A stretch of 64,000 nucleotides of DNA from Streptomyces sp. NRRL S-31 (GCF_000718775.1 NZ_JOCB01000076.1:9662-73661); one strand, 5' to 3'; counted from the first letter of the stretch, positions 1 to 8,560 are shown. A program made the numbers and translations. The notes: generated by a model from the sequence alone, not told the origin.

Positions 1-170
1 AGGTCCCGCATCCGCAGCGGCTCCCGGGCCCGGGCCAGCATGCGCAGGGCGCGCAGCCGCGCCACCGACGCTCCCTTCTCCCGCAACCGGGCCTCCACGA
101 ACTGCCGTAGCCGGTGCGTCGTCTCGTACAGCTCGTCGATGAGGATGTCACTGCTGCCCTGCACTGCCAT
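1..170 (-). CDS. MarR-family regulator, N-terminal part
   Basis: The first 56 codons of a gene running off the left edge. The protein opens MAVQGSSDILIDELYETTH and continues with RLREKGASVARLRALRMLA, the first helices of a MarR winged-helix protein. The ATG at 170 has GGGGGAG about 10 nt upstream. It is divergent from an MFS exporter with a palindrome between them, the classic arrangement of a MarR repressor controlling a drug exporter. The ligand is unknown. The DNA-binding helix lies outside the window, so the family call rests on the N-terminus and context. Confidence 0.75.
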   Translation of the reverse strand, partial: MAVQGSSDILIDELYETTHRLRQFVEARLREKGASVARLRALRMLARAREPLRMRD

Positions 171-205
171 GGCGCCCAGTCTCCCCCGTCCCGCGTGGTG
201 AAGGC

Positions 206-246
206 CATATGCTGAGCAAACTCATACTGAGTATGCTCAGCATATG
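206..246. promoter_or_regulatory. Palindromic operator between marR-like and MFS genes
   Basis: CATATGCTGAGC (206-217) and GCTCAGCATATG (235-246) form a perfect 12-bp inverted repeat. Nested inside are ATACTGAGTAT (224-234) and CTGAG-TATG-CTCAG (227-240). The AT-rich character stands out from its surroundings. The right arm contains the MFS start codon (244-246), so a bound repressor would cover the translation start and probably the promoter. It is likely the binding site of the divergent MarR protein. Confidence 0.75.
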
Positions 247-1731
247 CGCCGACGTCACTCCGTGCTGTCCGCCCTGCCGTCCCGTCTCAGCCAGCGCCTG
301 GTCGTTCCCGTCGTCTGCGTCAGCGTGACGTTCATCGCGATCGTCGACGGAGCCATCACCACCGTGGCACTGCCCTCGATCGCCCGTCAGTTCGGGCTCA
401 CCACCCCCGCGCTGGACGGGGTGGTCGTCGTCTACCCGGTCTGCCTCGCCATGGCCATCCCGGCCTCGGCCTGGCTGGTCGAGCGGTTCGGCGCCAAACG
501 CGTCCTGCTGACCGCCCTGTCCGGGTTCCTCGGCTCGTCGCTGCTGTGCGGGGCGGCGGCCGGGCTCGGCCCGCTCGTCGCCTACCGCGCGGCGCAGGGC
601 GTGTCGGCCGGTGTCCTCTTCCCGGCCTCCGCCGCGCTGCTGTTCGGCACCTTCACCACCGCGGAGCAGATACGCGTCTCCCGCTACATGATCATTCCGC
701 AGCAGATCGCCCCGGCCGCGGCCCCCGTCCTCGGCGGGCTGCTGGTCGACCACCTGTCCTGGCGGTGGGTCTTCTACGTCAATCTGCCGGTGGGCCTGCC
801 GGCCGTGCTGTTCGGCGTCCTGTTCCTGGCCGGGGACCGCGGCGGCCGGCCGGGCCGCTTCGACCTGCCCGGTCTGCTGCTGAGCGCGGGAGGTCTGGGC
901 ACCGTGATGTTCGGCCTCTGCGAGGGGCCCAACCGCGGCTGGTCCTCCCCCGCCGTCGTCACCACCCTCGTGCTCGGTACGGCCCTGCTGGCCGCCACCG
1001 TCGCCGTCGAACTGCGCACGTCCCGTCCCCTGCTGCGGCTGCGCCTGTTCGCCGACCGGCTGTTCCGGGACACCAACCTGATCAATCTGGTCGGCCTCGT
1101 CCCCATCATGGGCGCCCTGTACCTGGGTCCGCTCTTCCTCCAGCAGGCCCAGGGCCGTACGGCACTGGAGTCGGGCCTGACCACCTTCCCCGAGGCGTTC
1201 GGCGTCCTGCTGACCGTCCAGCTCGCCGGCCTCCTGTACACCAGGGTCGGTCCGCGCCTGATCGTCGGCTGCGGTCTGACCGGTGTCACCGTGGTGCTGC
1301 TGCTGCTCGCCCGGTGCGACGCGGACACCGGCCTGTGGGCCTTCCGTGGCTGCATGTTCCTGTTCGGAGCCGCCATCGGCTGCTTCTTCATGCCGACGAC
1401 GGTCGCCTCGCTGGCCACGGTCGACCGGACGGACACGGCCCAGGCCACGATGCTGAACACCGTCGTACGGCAGACCGGTGGCGCGCTCGCGCCGGCGGCG
1501 GTGACCACCGTCCTCGTCCTCGGCGCCCCGCCGGAGGCCGCCGCGGCCCCGCCGCTCGCGGCGTACCAGCACGCGTACCTCGCCCTGGCCGCGATCGCGG
1601 CGGTGACGGCGGTCTTCGCCTTCACCCTGCCCGACGGTCCCGCCCGTTCCGCCACCCGCGGTGACACGGGCACGGCCGGGCGGTCCGCGCCGCTGCGGCG
1701 ACGCCGCCGCCGGGACCGGGTCGCCCCCTGA
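244..1731 (+). CDS. MFS exporter of the DHA2 (14-TMS) type
   Basis: A 495-aa membrane protein of the major facilitator superfamily. The first helix carries the VDGAITTVALPSIARQFG signature typical of DHA2/EmrB-QacA drug:proton antiporters, and hydrophobic segments continue to about residue 465. The length fits the 14-helix group. It probably exports a toxic compound in exchange for protons. The ATG at 244 lies inside the operator palindrome and has no Shine-Dalgarno sequence, which suggests a leaderless or nearly leaderless message. It is divergent from the MarR-type gene. The substrate cannot be told from sequence. Confidence 0.88.
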   Translation: MRRRHSVLSALPSRLSQRLVVPVVCVSVTFIAIVDGAITTVALPSIARQFGLTTPALDGVVVVYPVCLAMAIPASAWLVERFGAKRVLLTALSGFLGSSLLCGAAAGLGPLVAYRAAQGVSAGVLFPASAALLFGTFTTAEQIRVSRYMIIPQQIAPAAAPVLGGLLVDHLSWRWVFYVNLPVGLPAVLFGVLFLAGDRGGRPGRFDLPGLLLSAGGLGTVMFGLCEGPNRGWSSPAVVTTLVLGTALLAATVAVELRTSRPLLRLRLFADRLFRDTNLINLVGLVPIMGALYLGPLFLQQAQGRTALESGLTTFPEAFGVLLTVQLAGLLYTRVGPRLIVGCGLTGVTVVLLLLARCDADTGLWAFRGCMFLFGAAIGCFFMPTTVASLATVDRTDTAQATMLNTVVRQTGGALAPAAVTTVLVLGAPPEAAAAPPLAAYQHAYLALAAIAAVTAVFAFTLPDGPARSATRGDTGTAGRSAPLRRRRRRDRVAP

Positions 1732-1828
1732 ACACCGCCCGCGTCCCGGGGTCGTGGCCGCACCGGTGTCCGGGCGCGCGGTCCGGTGGGGGGAGGGTTC
1801 CGGCTCACCGGTAACCTGCGGGATCGTG

Positions 1829-2269
1829 ATGCGCGCGTGGTCTCTGCCGATGGTGCTGGTGGTCTGCGGTTCGGTCATGGCGACCGGGCTGGTCCGCGGG
1901 GGCGACCCCGCCGGGGCCGCAGCACTGCTGCCGGTGTTCCTGCTGCTCGCGGGCGCGTGCTCGCCGCTGGTCTTCCCGAGGTCGCTCGGCGCGCTGGAGG
2001 CACGGCGCCGGAGCGCGGTCGACGGCCGGCCGGTCGTCTTCTGGCGGCCGGGCTGCACGTACTGTCTGCGTCTGCGCGTCCGGTTGGGGCGCGATGCCCG
2101 CCGGCTGTACTGGGTCGACATCTGGCGCGACCCGGCCGGGGCGGCGGCGGTACGCGAGGTCAACTCCGGCGACGAGACCGTACCGACCGTCTTCGTGGCG
2201 GGCCGGCCCCATGTCAACCCCGATCCCGCGTGGGTGCGCCGACAGCTCGCCGAGGCCACCGAGGCGTGA
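1829..2269 (+). CDS. Membrane-anchored glutaredoxin-like protein
   Basis: About 146 aa. Two hydrophobic segments (residues roughly 4-20 and 26-44) precede a short thioredoxin-fold domain with the redox motif CTYC near residue 80, then VDIWRDP and TVPTVFV (the cis-proline region). It resembles actinobacterial mycoredoxin/glutaredoxin-like proteins that reduce mixed disulfides. The ATG at 1829 or the GTG three bases upstream are both possible; a weak GCGGGA precedes them. The reading frame is open further upstream, but that part overlaps the MFS gene and looks non-coding. Confidence 0.72.
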   Translation: MRAWSLPMVLVVCGSVMATGLVRGGDPAGAAALLPVFLLLAGACSPLVFPRSLGALEARRRSAVDGRPVVFWRPGCTYCLRLRVRLGRDARRLYWVDIWRDPAGAAAVREVNSGDETVPTVFVAGRPHVNPDPAWVRRQLAEATEA

Positions 2270-2617
2270 GCACGGGGACCGGCTCAGGCACGGGCAGAGC
2301 CCTCGCCGACGCCGGTCACTTCGCGGCCGGCGGCATCGCGAACACACCACCGGTCATCCGTCCCACCGTGACCGGCCGTCCCGCTGCCGCCGCCGGGCGG
2401 GCACCGAAGCGTTCACGCACGGGTACGCCAGGGCTAAAACAGGTAATGTTCTTCTTGTCGGAACGGGGTGCTCAGGTACACACTCGGTCCGGTGGGCAAA
2501 GGGCCCGGCTCCTGCCAGAGCCAGACCCTCCACGCAGATCACGAGCCCGGTCGCCTAGCAGCGGACCGGGCTCCGTGCGTACGGAGTTCCGGCGCGACCG
2601 TCCCATGTGTGGGCGCC
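2270..2617. other. Intergenic region without a supported gene
   Basis: No convincing coding frame on either strand. The right third contains two stem-loops: the hairpin at 2543-2573 and an overlapping CTCCGT-GCGT-ACGGAG (2571-2586). The stretch around 2430-2530 is less GC-rich than its surroundings and could carry a leader or small RNA, but I recognise no known RNA family. Confidence 0.4.
2543..2573. terminator. Stem-loop, likely terminator
   Basis: GAGCCCGGTC (2543-2552) and GACCGGGCTC (2564-2573) form a perfect 10-bp stem with an 11-nt loop. It lies about 45 nt beyond the stop of the small membrane-protein gene on the minus strand, so it is probably its factor-independent terminator. There is no U-tract, as is common in Streptomyces. 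Confidence 0.55.
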
Positions 2618-2740
2618 CTAGTGGACGAACTGCCCCACCGTGGCGATGATCGCCACGAGCACACCGGCCGCGGCCAGCCCGACCGACCACCTCTCGGGGC
2701 CGGTCCACCGCCTGCGCGGCTTGCCCATGTCAGACCTCAC
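2618..2740 (-). CDS. 40-aa single-helix membrane protein
   Basis: A GTG start at 2740 sits 8 nt after a strong GGAGG. The product begins MRSDMGKPRRRWTG, followed by a hydrophobic helix (SVGLAAAGVLVAIIATV) and a short FVH tail. A positively charged N-terminus plus one membrane span fits a small inner-membrane protein with its N-terminus inside. An in-frame ATG four codons later (2728) is the alternative start but has poorer spacing. Very short membrane proteins of this kind are common in Streptomyces; I cannot assign a function. Confidence 0.6.
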   Translation of the reverse strand: MRSDMGKPRRRWTGPERWSVGLAAAGVLVAIIATVGQFVH

Positions 2741-2832
2741 CACTGTTTCCTCCTTCTCCTCCTGCCGCCCTGTCCGTCAGGGCGTCCGCCACCCTCCGCA
2801 CAGAGAGCCACGGAGTCCGAGAGGAGGATCCG

Positions 2833-2886
2833 GTGAAACGAACACAAGCATCGACACCCAAGTGGGCCCAGGTCAAGCCCAGTTGA
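2833..2886 (+). CDS. Possible 17-aa peptide
   Basis: GAGGAGG followed 5 nt later by GTG opens a 17-codon frame beginning MKRTQASTPKWAQ. The ribosome site is good, but the frame is too short to judge by composition. It could be a leader peptide or chance. Confidence 0.2.
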   Translation: MKRTQASTPKWAQVKPS

Positions 2887-3353
2887 TGCATTGGGGAAGA
2901 TGACCGGAAAGGCTCTTCACTTGTTCAGCACAGCGACGACGGCCGGTGACTGTGCGCAACCAACGCGGACAACACCATCCCCTCACACCCCCGTACACCC
3001 CCGTCGTCAGCCGCGTGCGCCGCCGGCACTCGCGACACCGGCCTGCTCCCGGGGACCACCGGCCTCTTCCACCCACGGAGTGCGTCGGCGGGCGTGGAAC
3101 CCCTCGGCGGCCGTGGCGCCCGGGACCGCGTCGGACCGCGTTCTCCCCGCGCCGGCCGGCGGACGCCGCGCGTCCCGCGCCAGGCGGCCGCCGTGGCCGA
3201 CCGTACCCGCCGGGACTCCGGTGGCAGGCCCCTCGCGGCGGCACTAGAGTGGAAGACAAACTCTCGGTCACCACTCCCCACTCCGGTCAGGGGGCGGCCG
3301 TGGGCGCGCGTTCCTCGCGCCGTGACGCCATGGGACTGTCGAGAGAAGGCGAG
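2887..3353. other. Intergenic region, nothing recognised
   Basis: About 470 bp without a frame that looks coding. A TAGAGT hexamer near 3245 could be a -10 element for the downstream cell-wall hydrolase genes, but no convincing -35 partner is visible. Confidence 0.35.
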
Positions 3354-3468
3354 CCGTCATGGTCGCTCCGTCCAACGTCCGGTTCGGCAAGACCAACGAG
3401 GACGTACGCACCGTACAGAAAGCCCTGATCGCCCGGGGCCACGAGATCCCCGACGGCGCCACCGGCCG
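3354..3468 (+). repeat. 115-bp direct repeat, copy 1
   Basis: Identical to 3902-4016 except for one base (position 3371). It encodes the first 36 codons (MVAPSNVRFGKTNEDVRT...) of a peptidoglycan-binding domain and begins 5 bp before the ATG. Both copies end at the same point, GGCCG, after which the sequences are unrelated. Confidence 0.9.
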
Positions 3469-3896
3469 AGGTCACCTACGCCGACCCCCACGACGACGTG
3501 GGGGAGGACGCGATGCGCCGGTACGCCGGCACCGCGTGCCGGCTGACCGGCATGGACCCGAGGTTCGGCGTACCGGCACTGGTCACCATCGCCAAGCGGG
3601 AGTCCGCCTACAACAGTCCGCGGTTCCGGGTGAACGTCACCGACGTCAACGCCCGAGGTCCGGTCGCCCCCGACGGACACCGGCAGAACTGCTCCCGGGG
3701 CGCCACCCAGTGCATCCCGACCACCTTCGCCGCCTACCACCAGGCGGGCACGGCCACCACGCCCTACGACGTGGTGGCGGACATGTGCGCGACCGTCAAC
3801 TACGTGCGCGCCCGGTATCACGTCAACCGGTCGGGCTCGAACTTCGCCGCCCGCGTCCAGCAGGCGGACCCGCACCGGCCTCCCCACCCGTACTAG
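3359..3896 (+). pseudogene. Lytic transglycosylase gene with frame break
   Basis: Translation from the ATG at 3359 gives the N-terminal half of a PG_binding_1 domain (residues 1-37), then runs out of frame. In the +1 frame, from about 3468 (possible GTG at 3498), the sequence encodes an intact soluble transglycosylase-like domain of about 140 aa. It includes LVTIAKRESAYN with the expected catalytic Glu and GATQCIPTTFAAYH, and ends at a TAG at 3894-3896. The second half of the binding domain and the linker are missing. It is either a true deletion/frameshift or a separately translated SLT domain. Such enzymes cleave peptidoglycan glycan strands outside the cell; no signal peptide is seen. Confidence 0.65.
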
Positions 3897-3901
3897 GACT
3901 C

Positions 3902-4016
3902 CCGTCATGGTCGCTCTGTCCAACGTCCGGTTCGGCAAGACCAACGAGGACGTACGCACCGTACAGAAAGCCCTGATCGCCCGGGGCCACGAGATCCCCG
4001 ACGGCGCCACCGGCCG
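3902..4016 (+). repeat. 115-bp direct repeat, copy 2
   Basis: Second copy of 3354-3468, offset 548 bp, with one mismatch. It starts 5 bp before the next gene's ATG and stops at the same codon as copy 1. Confidence 0.9.
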
Positions 4017-4399
4017 TGCCGGGTCACCGGGTGACCTTCGGCTTCTTCAGACGCGGTCCGTACGCCTGGAAGCCGGACGGTGTCGGCCGGCACACCGGCC
4101 AGGACTTCGCCGCCTCGACCGGGACCCCGGTGGTCGCCGTGCGCAACGGCACCATCGCCTGGTCGAACGGCAAGGGGGGCGCCTACGGCCAGTGGATCGG
4201 CCTGCACGCGGACAACGGCCATGTGTACACCTACTGCCACCTCTCGCAGCGGCAGGTGCGGACCGGGCAGAAGGTCGCCGCCGGACAGCAGCTCGGCAAG
4301 GTCGGCATCACGGGCAACGTCACGGGTCCGCACCTGCACTTCGAGATGTCGAAGGGCCCCAGCTGGTCGTACGGCAACGTCGAGAAGCCCAACTGGTGA
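3907..4399 (+). pseudogene. M23 endopeptidase gene with frame break
   Basis: It opens with the same 36-residue peptidoglycan-binding stub as the preceding gene, then loses frame. In the +1 frame, from GTG 4016, it encodes a complete M23 (lysostaphin/LytM-type) domain: HTGQD (zinc His and Asp) and HLHFE (HxH), ending at 4399. The family hydrolyses peptidoglycan cross-bridges or stem peptides. The M23 part could be translated alone from GTG 4016, but no ribosome site precedes it. The shift is the same +1 at the same base as in the upstream gene. Confidence 0.65.
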
Positions 4400-4654
4400 C
4401 GTGCCCGCGCGCCCGGCCACGCCCAGCCGTCCGGCACGGTTGAGACGCGGTCGAGGAGGCAGTCGCCTGCCACCGTGCCGAACTCACCGTCCAGGAACGG
4501 GAGTCGGGGCAGCGTGCCGCCCGGGTCGACGGCGGCGCCGGTGGGAGAGCGGCGCACCGGGCCTGGTCCCCCGGGACGCGGTATACCTCCCGCGCACTCC
4601 TGTTGATCATATGACCAATTTCGTTTCACGCTTCGGACCGTGTGGACCGGACAT

Positions 4655-4681
4655 CACAGGGATGGTTTTCCCTTCCCTGTG
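4655..4681 (+). promoter_or_regulatory. Stem-loop abutting the ribosome site of the lanthipeptide operon
   Basis: CACAGGGA (4655-4662) and TCCCTGTG (4674-4681) form an 8-bp stem. The right arm overlaps the first G of the GAGGAGG ribosome site (4681-4687) of the first biosynthetic gene. The preceding 60 bp (ATCATATGACCAATTTCG) is unusually AT-rich and probably holds the promoter. The stem could act as an operator or tune translation. Confidence 0.45.
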
Positions 4682-4691
4682 AGGAGGCCGC

Positions 4692-5741
4692 ATGGTGCGG
4701 GTCGAGCGTTTGCTGGCCGACTGTCTGGACGACGCACGCGCCGAGGCGCTGGGGACCGTTCCCCTCGCGGCGGAGGACGCCGGTTACCCGGCGGCCCGCC
4801 GGACGTTCCTGACGGCCGGTCTCCAGGCCCTGCGCGACCACCGGCCCGACGCCGGGTGGGTGCAGCTCAACGTGCGGCTCGACACACGGCTCGACACGCG
4901 GCACGACGTACGGCACGGCACGCGGCACGACGTACGGCTCGACCCGGCCGGTGCGCCGTCCGGCCCGGTCCGGTCGCCGTACCGTCGGCTCGCCACGGCC
5001 GCCGACGAGCTGCTCGGCTCCGGGCAGGCCCGCGACTTCTTCTTCATGCACAAACCCCCGGGGCTGCGCGTGCGGTTCCGCGCGGCGGAGCCGGGCCGGG
5101 CGCCGGAACTGCGCGCCGCGCTGCTGCGGCGGCTGGCGCCGGGACAGGAGGAGGACGCCCGGACGCGTCCGGTGGCCGGGGTGTACGAGCCGGAGACGTA
5201 CCTCTTCGGCGGTCCCCGCTCCATGCCCTTCGCGCACGCGCTGTTCACCGCCGACTCCCGGGCCTGGCTGGACGTCCACACCGCGGTGGCCGGGGCTCCG
5301 GCGCCGGTCGGCTGGCGGGTGTCCCTGGCGCTGCTGCGCGCCGTGTTCGACGGCCTGGACATCGTCGGCTGGGAGCATCGCGGGGTCTGGCAGACCGTGC
5401 GGGAGGAGACCGGTCGCCGGCTGCCGGGAGGTCTGGGCGACCCGGATCTGCGCCGGGCCGCCGCCGGCATCCGCGGCTACTGGAACCAGAGCCTCGACGC
5501 CCGGCTCGCGGCACTGCCCGAACCCTGGCGGGACGTGGTGGGCGGGCACATGACGGCGGTGGGGCGGGCCGCGGAGCGATGGCGCGCCCACTACTTCGCC
5601 TCCGGCGAGGCCACGGTCGGCCCGCGCCGGGCCGCCGCCCATCACGTGATCTTCCACTGGAACCGGGGTGCGCTCCCCACGGCCCGCCAGTGCCTGCTCA
5701 CCGAGGCGCTCGCCGCCGACGGCCACGAGGGGGAGCGGTGA
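4692..5741 (+). CDS. Split LanB, elimination-domain (SpaB_C) protein
   Basis: 349 aa, matching the stand-alone 'thiopeptide-type bacteriocin biosynthesis' / SpaB C-terminal domain: WVQLNV near the start, FFFMHKPPGLRVRF, YEPETYLFGG and FHWNRGALP towards the end. In LanB enzymes this domain eliminates glutamate from glutamylated Ser/Thr to give dehydroalanine or dehydrobutyrine. Residues about 59-77 hold a short degenerate repeat (RLDTRLDTRHDVRHGTRHD) not expected in the fold. The ATG has GAGGAGG 5 nt upstream. The gene overlaps the next by GTGA, so the two halves are translationally coupled. Confidence 0.85.
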   Translation: MVRVERLLADCLDDARAEALGTVPLAAEDAGYPAARRTFLTAGLQALRDHRPDAGWVQLNVRLDTRLDTRHDVRHGTRHDVRLDPAGAPSGPVRSPYRRLATAADELLGSGQARDFFFMHKPPGLRVRFRAAEPGRAPELRAALLRRLAPGQEEDARTRPVAGVYEPETYLFGGPRSMPFAHALFTADSRAWLDVHTAVAGAPAPVGWRVSLALLRAVFDGLDIVGWEHRGVWQTVREETGRRLPGGLGDPDLRRAAAGIRGYWNQSLDARLAALPEPWRDVVGGHMTAVGRAAERWRAHYFASGEATVGPRRAAAHHVIFHWNRGALPTARQCLLTEALAADGHEGER

Positions 5742-8380
5742 GCACGGACCGGGTACCGGCACAGGCGTCCGGGGCGGCGGACGGTCCCGACGCGCCGCTC
5801 GGGGCGCTGGCGCTGCTGCGGCTGGGCGGGATGCCCGGCGCGGCATGGACGGCGGGCGGCGCCCCGCAGCTGTTCGACGGCGCGGCCCGGCACGCCGACA
5901 CCGCCGAGCGACTCGCCGTGGCGGCCAGGGCGTTGGCCGACAGGCTGGGCGCCGAGGTCGTGCCGCACCCGCTGCTGGCCCCGGCCGACCGGGGTGCTGT
6001 GCTCGCCCTCAGGCGCCGGCTGCACTCCGGTACGGCCCCCCGGGCGGCGGACTGCCTGCTGCTGGAGCGCTCCCCCGCCGTGTCCGCCGGTCTCGGTGCG
6101 GCGGCCCGCGCGCTGTGGCGCGAGGCCGAGGCAGCTCAGGCGGCGCTGACCGGGCTGCGGCAGGCGGTCGCGGACGAACAGCAGCGGGTCGCCGAGCAGG
6201 TCTGGCGTACGGCGTGTTCCAGTCCGGTGCTGCGCGCGTTCCTGGACGACGCCGCTCCCGGACTCACCGACGACGTCGAACAGCGGCTCGCCGCGGGCCA
6301 GTCCTGGTCGGGCCGGCGGTTGCGCAAGCGCGCCGCCTATCTGTGGCGCGTCCTGGGCCGGGCCGCGGTGAAGACCACACCGCGCGGCTGGGCGGGCCAG
6401 ATCGCCGTGCTCCCGGTGACCCGGGGGCCCGAAGGGAACCTGCCCCTGCTCGCGCCCGGCACCTCCCTCGGGGCCCTCGCCGCCGTCGCCGTGGAGAACG
6501 TGCACCTCGTCAGGGCCCGCACCGCACCGCCCGACCTGTGCACCGCCGGCCCGGAGACCCTGCTGGTGCCGACGCCCCTGCACTTCGCCGAACCACCCGC
6601 CACCGCGCCCGGGAACCTCCCCGGCCAGGTCCGCTGCTACGTCGTCGACCCGCACGAACCCGGCCGGCTCCGGCAGGTCGTACTGCGCCGCACCCGCGTG
6701 CTGGAAGACGTGCTGGCCCTGCTCGCCGACGGGCCCCGGCCGCTCGGCGAACTGGACCGGGCCCTGCCGTCCGTGACCGAACCGCCGCTGACCGCGTACG
6801 TGCTGCGCGGCTTCCTCCAGCACCTGCACACCCTGGGTGTCCTCCAGGTCTGCCGGGCGCCCCGGTACCACCGCACCGGCTGGGTCCCGGCCGACGCGGT
6901 CACCGGCACCGGCGTCCTGCCGCAGGCGCCGGCGGGCGGCGGGCCCGGCGCCTGGTTCCTCGACTCCCACCGCCGTCTCGGAGCCGGCGCCGCCGTGCCC
7001 GCGGCGGCCGTCGCCCGTGTGCAGCACGGGCTGCGGATCGCGGCCCGGGTCGCCGCCCTCCGGGAAGCCGACACCCCGGCGGACCCTCCCGAGCAACGGT
7101 CCTGGTTCCCCGAACTCACCGAACAGGCGCGCCCCATCGGTGACGTCCTCGCCGACCGGCTGAGCGCCGACGACCCGCCGCCCGCCCCCCGGCGCTACGC
7201 GGGATGGGCCCCCGCCCGCGACCCGGCCGGCGGTTACGCCCGGCTGCTCGCCCACCTGGACGCCGCCGCCCGCTCCGGCGCGACGTGCGTCGACCTCGAC
7301 GACGCGCTGCTGGACACACTGGGCGCGCCGCAGGGCGCCGACGCGCTGCCGCCCTGGCCGGTCGACTGCCTGCTGCGCCCGCTCGCCCCGTCCGACGGCG
7401 GGGGCCCGGTGGCCGTCCTGGAGACCGCCTCGGCCGCCGGGGTGCTCGACGCCCGGTTCTCCGACGGGCTGCGCGCCCTGCACGGCGGCCACGGCAACGG
7501 CGACGCCTACCGCGCCTTCCTCGCCGCCGTCGAGGAGCGCACCGGTGTCCGCTTCGTCGACCTGCTGGTGCCGCCGCTCACCGAGCGGTCCGCCAACGCC
7601 GTGCGCCGTCCCGTCACCACCCGCTGGTGGACCGGCGACCCGGACCCCACGCCGTACTACGGACGGTCCGACGGCACCGCGCGCTACCTCCCGCTGGACC
7701 GCATCAGCCTGCGCCTCGGCGACGGCCGGATCATCGCCGAGGCGAACGGCCGACGCGTCATCCCCGTCTACCACGCCACCCGGTCCCCCGCGCCGCCGTA
7801 CGACACCCTCGTCCGCCTGCTGCTCGCCGCGAGCCATCCGGCCGCCGCCTATCTGGTGCGCCTGGACGCGCTGGACGGGGCCCTGCCCGGCCGGGCCGTG
7901 CTGCCGCGGCTGACCGCGGGCGGCGATCTGGTCCTCGCCCCCGCCACCTGGCGGATCGACCGCGGCCTGCCGTGGCTGCCGGACGACGACCTGCTCGCCA
8001 AGGTCCGCGCCCTGGCCCTGCTGCGCCGGAGCACCGGCCTGCCCCGGCACGCCTTCGTCCGCACCGCCCCCGGCGCGAAACCGGTGCCCGTGGACTTCGC
8101 CTCGCTGACGGCCGTCCACCTCCTCGAGCGGCTGTGCGCCCGGCAGGCGGGCACCGCGCTGCTGGCGGAGGAGATGCTGCCGGCACCCGAGGACCTGCTG
8201 CTGCGCGACCCGCTGCACGGCGGCGCGGCCGTCGCCGCCCAACTGCTGCTCCGGCTCCCCCACGACCGATGCGCCGGCCGGCTCGCCGCGGCCGCCGCCG
8301 ACGCCCTGGTCGGAAGTGGCCGGCACGACGTCCCCGGCCCGCCGGCCAGGCGGTCCGCCGGGGCGGCCAACACCCGATGA
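5738..8380 (+). CDS. Split LanB, lantibiotic dehydratase N-terminal protein
   Basis: 880 aa, the glutamylation half of a class I lantibiotic dehydratase. TPRGWAGQIAVLPV and the downstream NAVRRPVTTRWWTGDP, GRRVIPVYHATRSP and LPRHAFVR segments are characteristic of the Lant_dehydr_N fold. It is expected to transfer glutamate from glutamyl-tRNA to Ser/Thr of the precursor. The start is the GTG overlapping the previous stop (GTGA), and the stop overlaps a possible ATG of the precursor (ATGA). The separation of glutamylation and elimination domains resembles thiopeptide loci, but the LanC downstream indicates a lanthipeptide. Confidence 0.9.
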   Translation: MSTDRVPAQASGAADGPDAPLGALALLRLGGMPGAAWTAGGAPQLFDGAARHADTAERLAVAARALADRLGAEVVPHPLLAPADRGAVLALRRRLHSGTAPRAADCLLLERSPAVSAGLGAAARALWREAEAAQAALTGLRQAVADEQQRVAEQVWRTACSSPVLRAFLDDAAPGLTDDVEQRLAAGQSWSGRRLRKRAAYLWRVLGRAAVKTTPRGWAGQIAVLPVTRGPEGNLPLLAPGTSLGALAAVAVENVHLVRARTAPPDLCTAGPETLLVPTPLHFAEPPATAPGNLPGQVRCYVVDPHEPGRLRQVVLRRTRVLEDVLALLADGPRPLGELDRALPSVTEPPLTAYVLRGFLQHLHTLGVLQVCRAPRYHRTGWVPADAVTGTGVLPQAPAGGGPGAWFLDSHRRLGAGAAVPAAAVARVQHGLRIAARVAALREADTPADPPEQRSWFPELTEQARPIGDVLADRLSADDPPPAPRRYAGWAPARDPAGGYARLLAHLDAAARSGATCVDLDDALLDTLGAPQGADALPPWPVDCLLRPLAPSDGGGPVAVLETASAAGVLDARFSDGLRALHGGHGNGDAYRAFLAAVEERTGVRFVDLLVPPLTERSANAVRRPVTTRWWTGDPDPTPYYGRSDGTARYLPLDRISLRLGDGRIIAEANGRRVIPVYHATRSPAPPYDTLVRLLLAASHPAAAYLVRLDALDGALPGRAVLPRLTAGGDLVLAPATWRIDRGLPWLPDDDLLAKVRALALLRRSTGLPRHAFVRTAPGAKPVPVDFASLTAVHLLERLCARQAGTALLAEEMLPAPEDLLLRDPLHGGAAVAAQLLLRLPHDRCAGRLAAAAADALVGSGRHDVPGPPARRSAGAANTR

Positions 8381-8397
8381 GTGAAAGGGGAAGTCCC

Positions 8398-8550
8398 ATG
8401 CCCGGCAACGAACTCACCGAACTCGACACCTTGATCGGCGACCTCGAGGAGCGGATCACCGCCGAGGACCTGCCGACGGTCTCCGCGTACACGCAGGGAT
8501 GCAGCGGCCTGTGCACGATCCTCGTGTGCGGCACGGTGGTCGTCTGTTGA
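8398..8550 (+). CDS. Lanthipeptide precursor peptide
   Basis: 50 aa from ATG 8398 (GGGGAAG 6 nt upstream). An in-frame ATG at 8377 coupled to the dehydratase stop would add seven residues. The acidic leader (MPGNELTELDTLIGDLEER) is followed by a Cys/Ser/Thr-rich hydrophobic core ending in Cys. The core divides into TQGC, SGLC, TILVC and TVVVC, so each of the four Cys follows a Ser or Thr by 3 or 4 residues. This suggests four consecutive, non-overlapping (methyl)lanthionine rings. The leader-core cleavage site is unknown; the region after EDLP is plausible. I do not recognise the core as a described lantibiotic. Confidence 0.88.
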   Translation: MPGNELTELDTLIGDLEERITAEDLPTVSAYTQGCSGLCTILVCGTVVVC

Positions 8551-8560
8551 TCCACCCACA

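Noticed and set aside
148..2259. Long minus-strand reading frame opposite the MFS gene
   Set aside because: Arg/Gly/Pro-rich composition typical of the antisense of a GC-rich gene; the plus strand encodes a clear transporter.
2354..2542. 62-aa minus-strand frame
   Set aside because: No ribosome site, no conserved features, and it overlaps the hairpin likely to terminate the small membrane-protein gene.
2430..2590. tRNA or known small RNA
   Set aside because: Hairpins are present but no T-loop consensus, tmRNA or signal-recognition-particle RNA features are visible.
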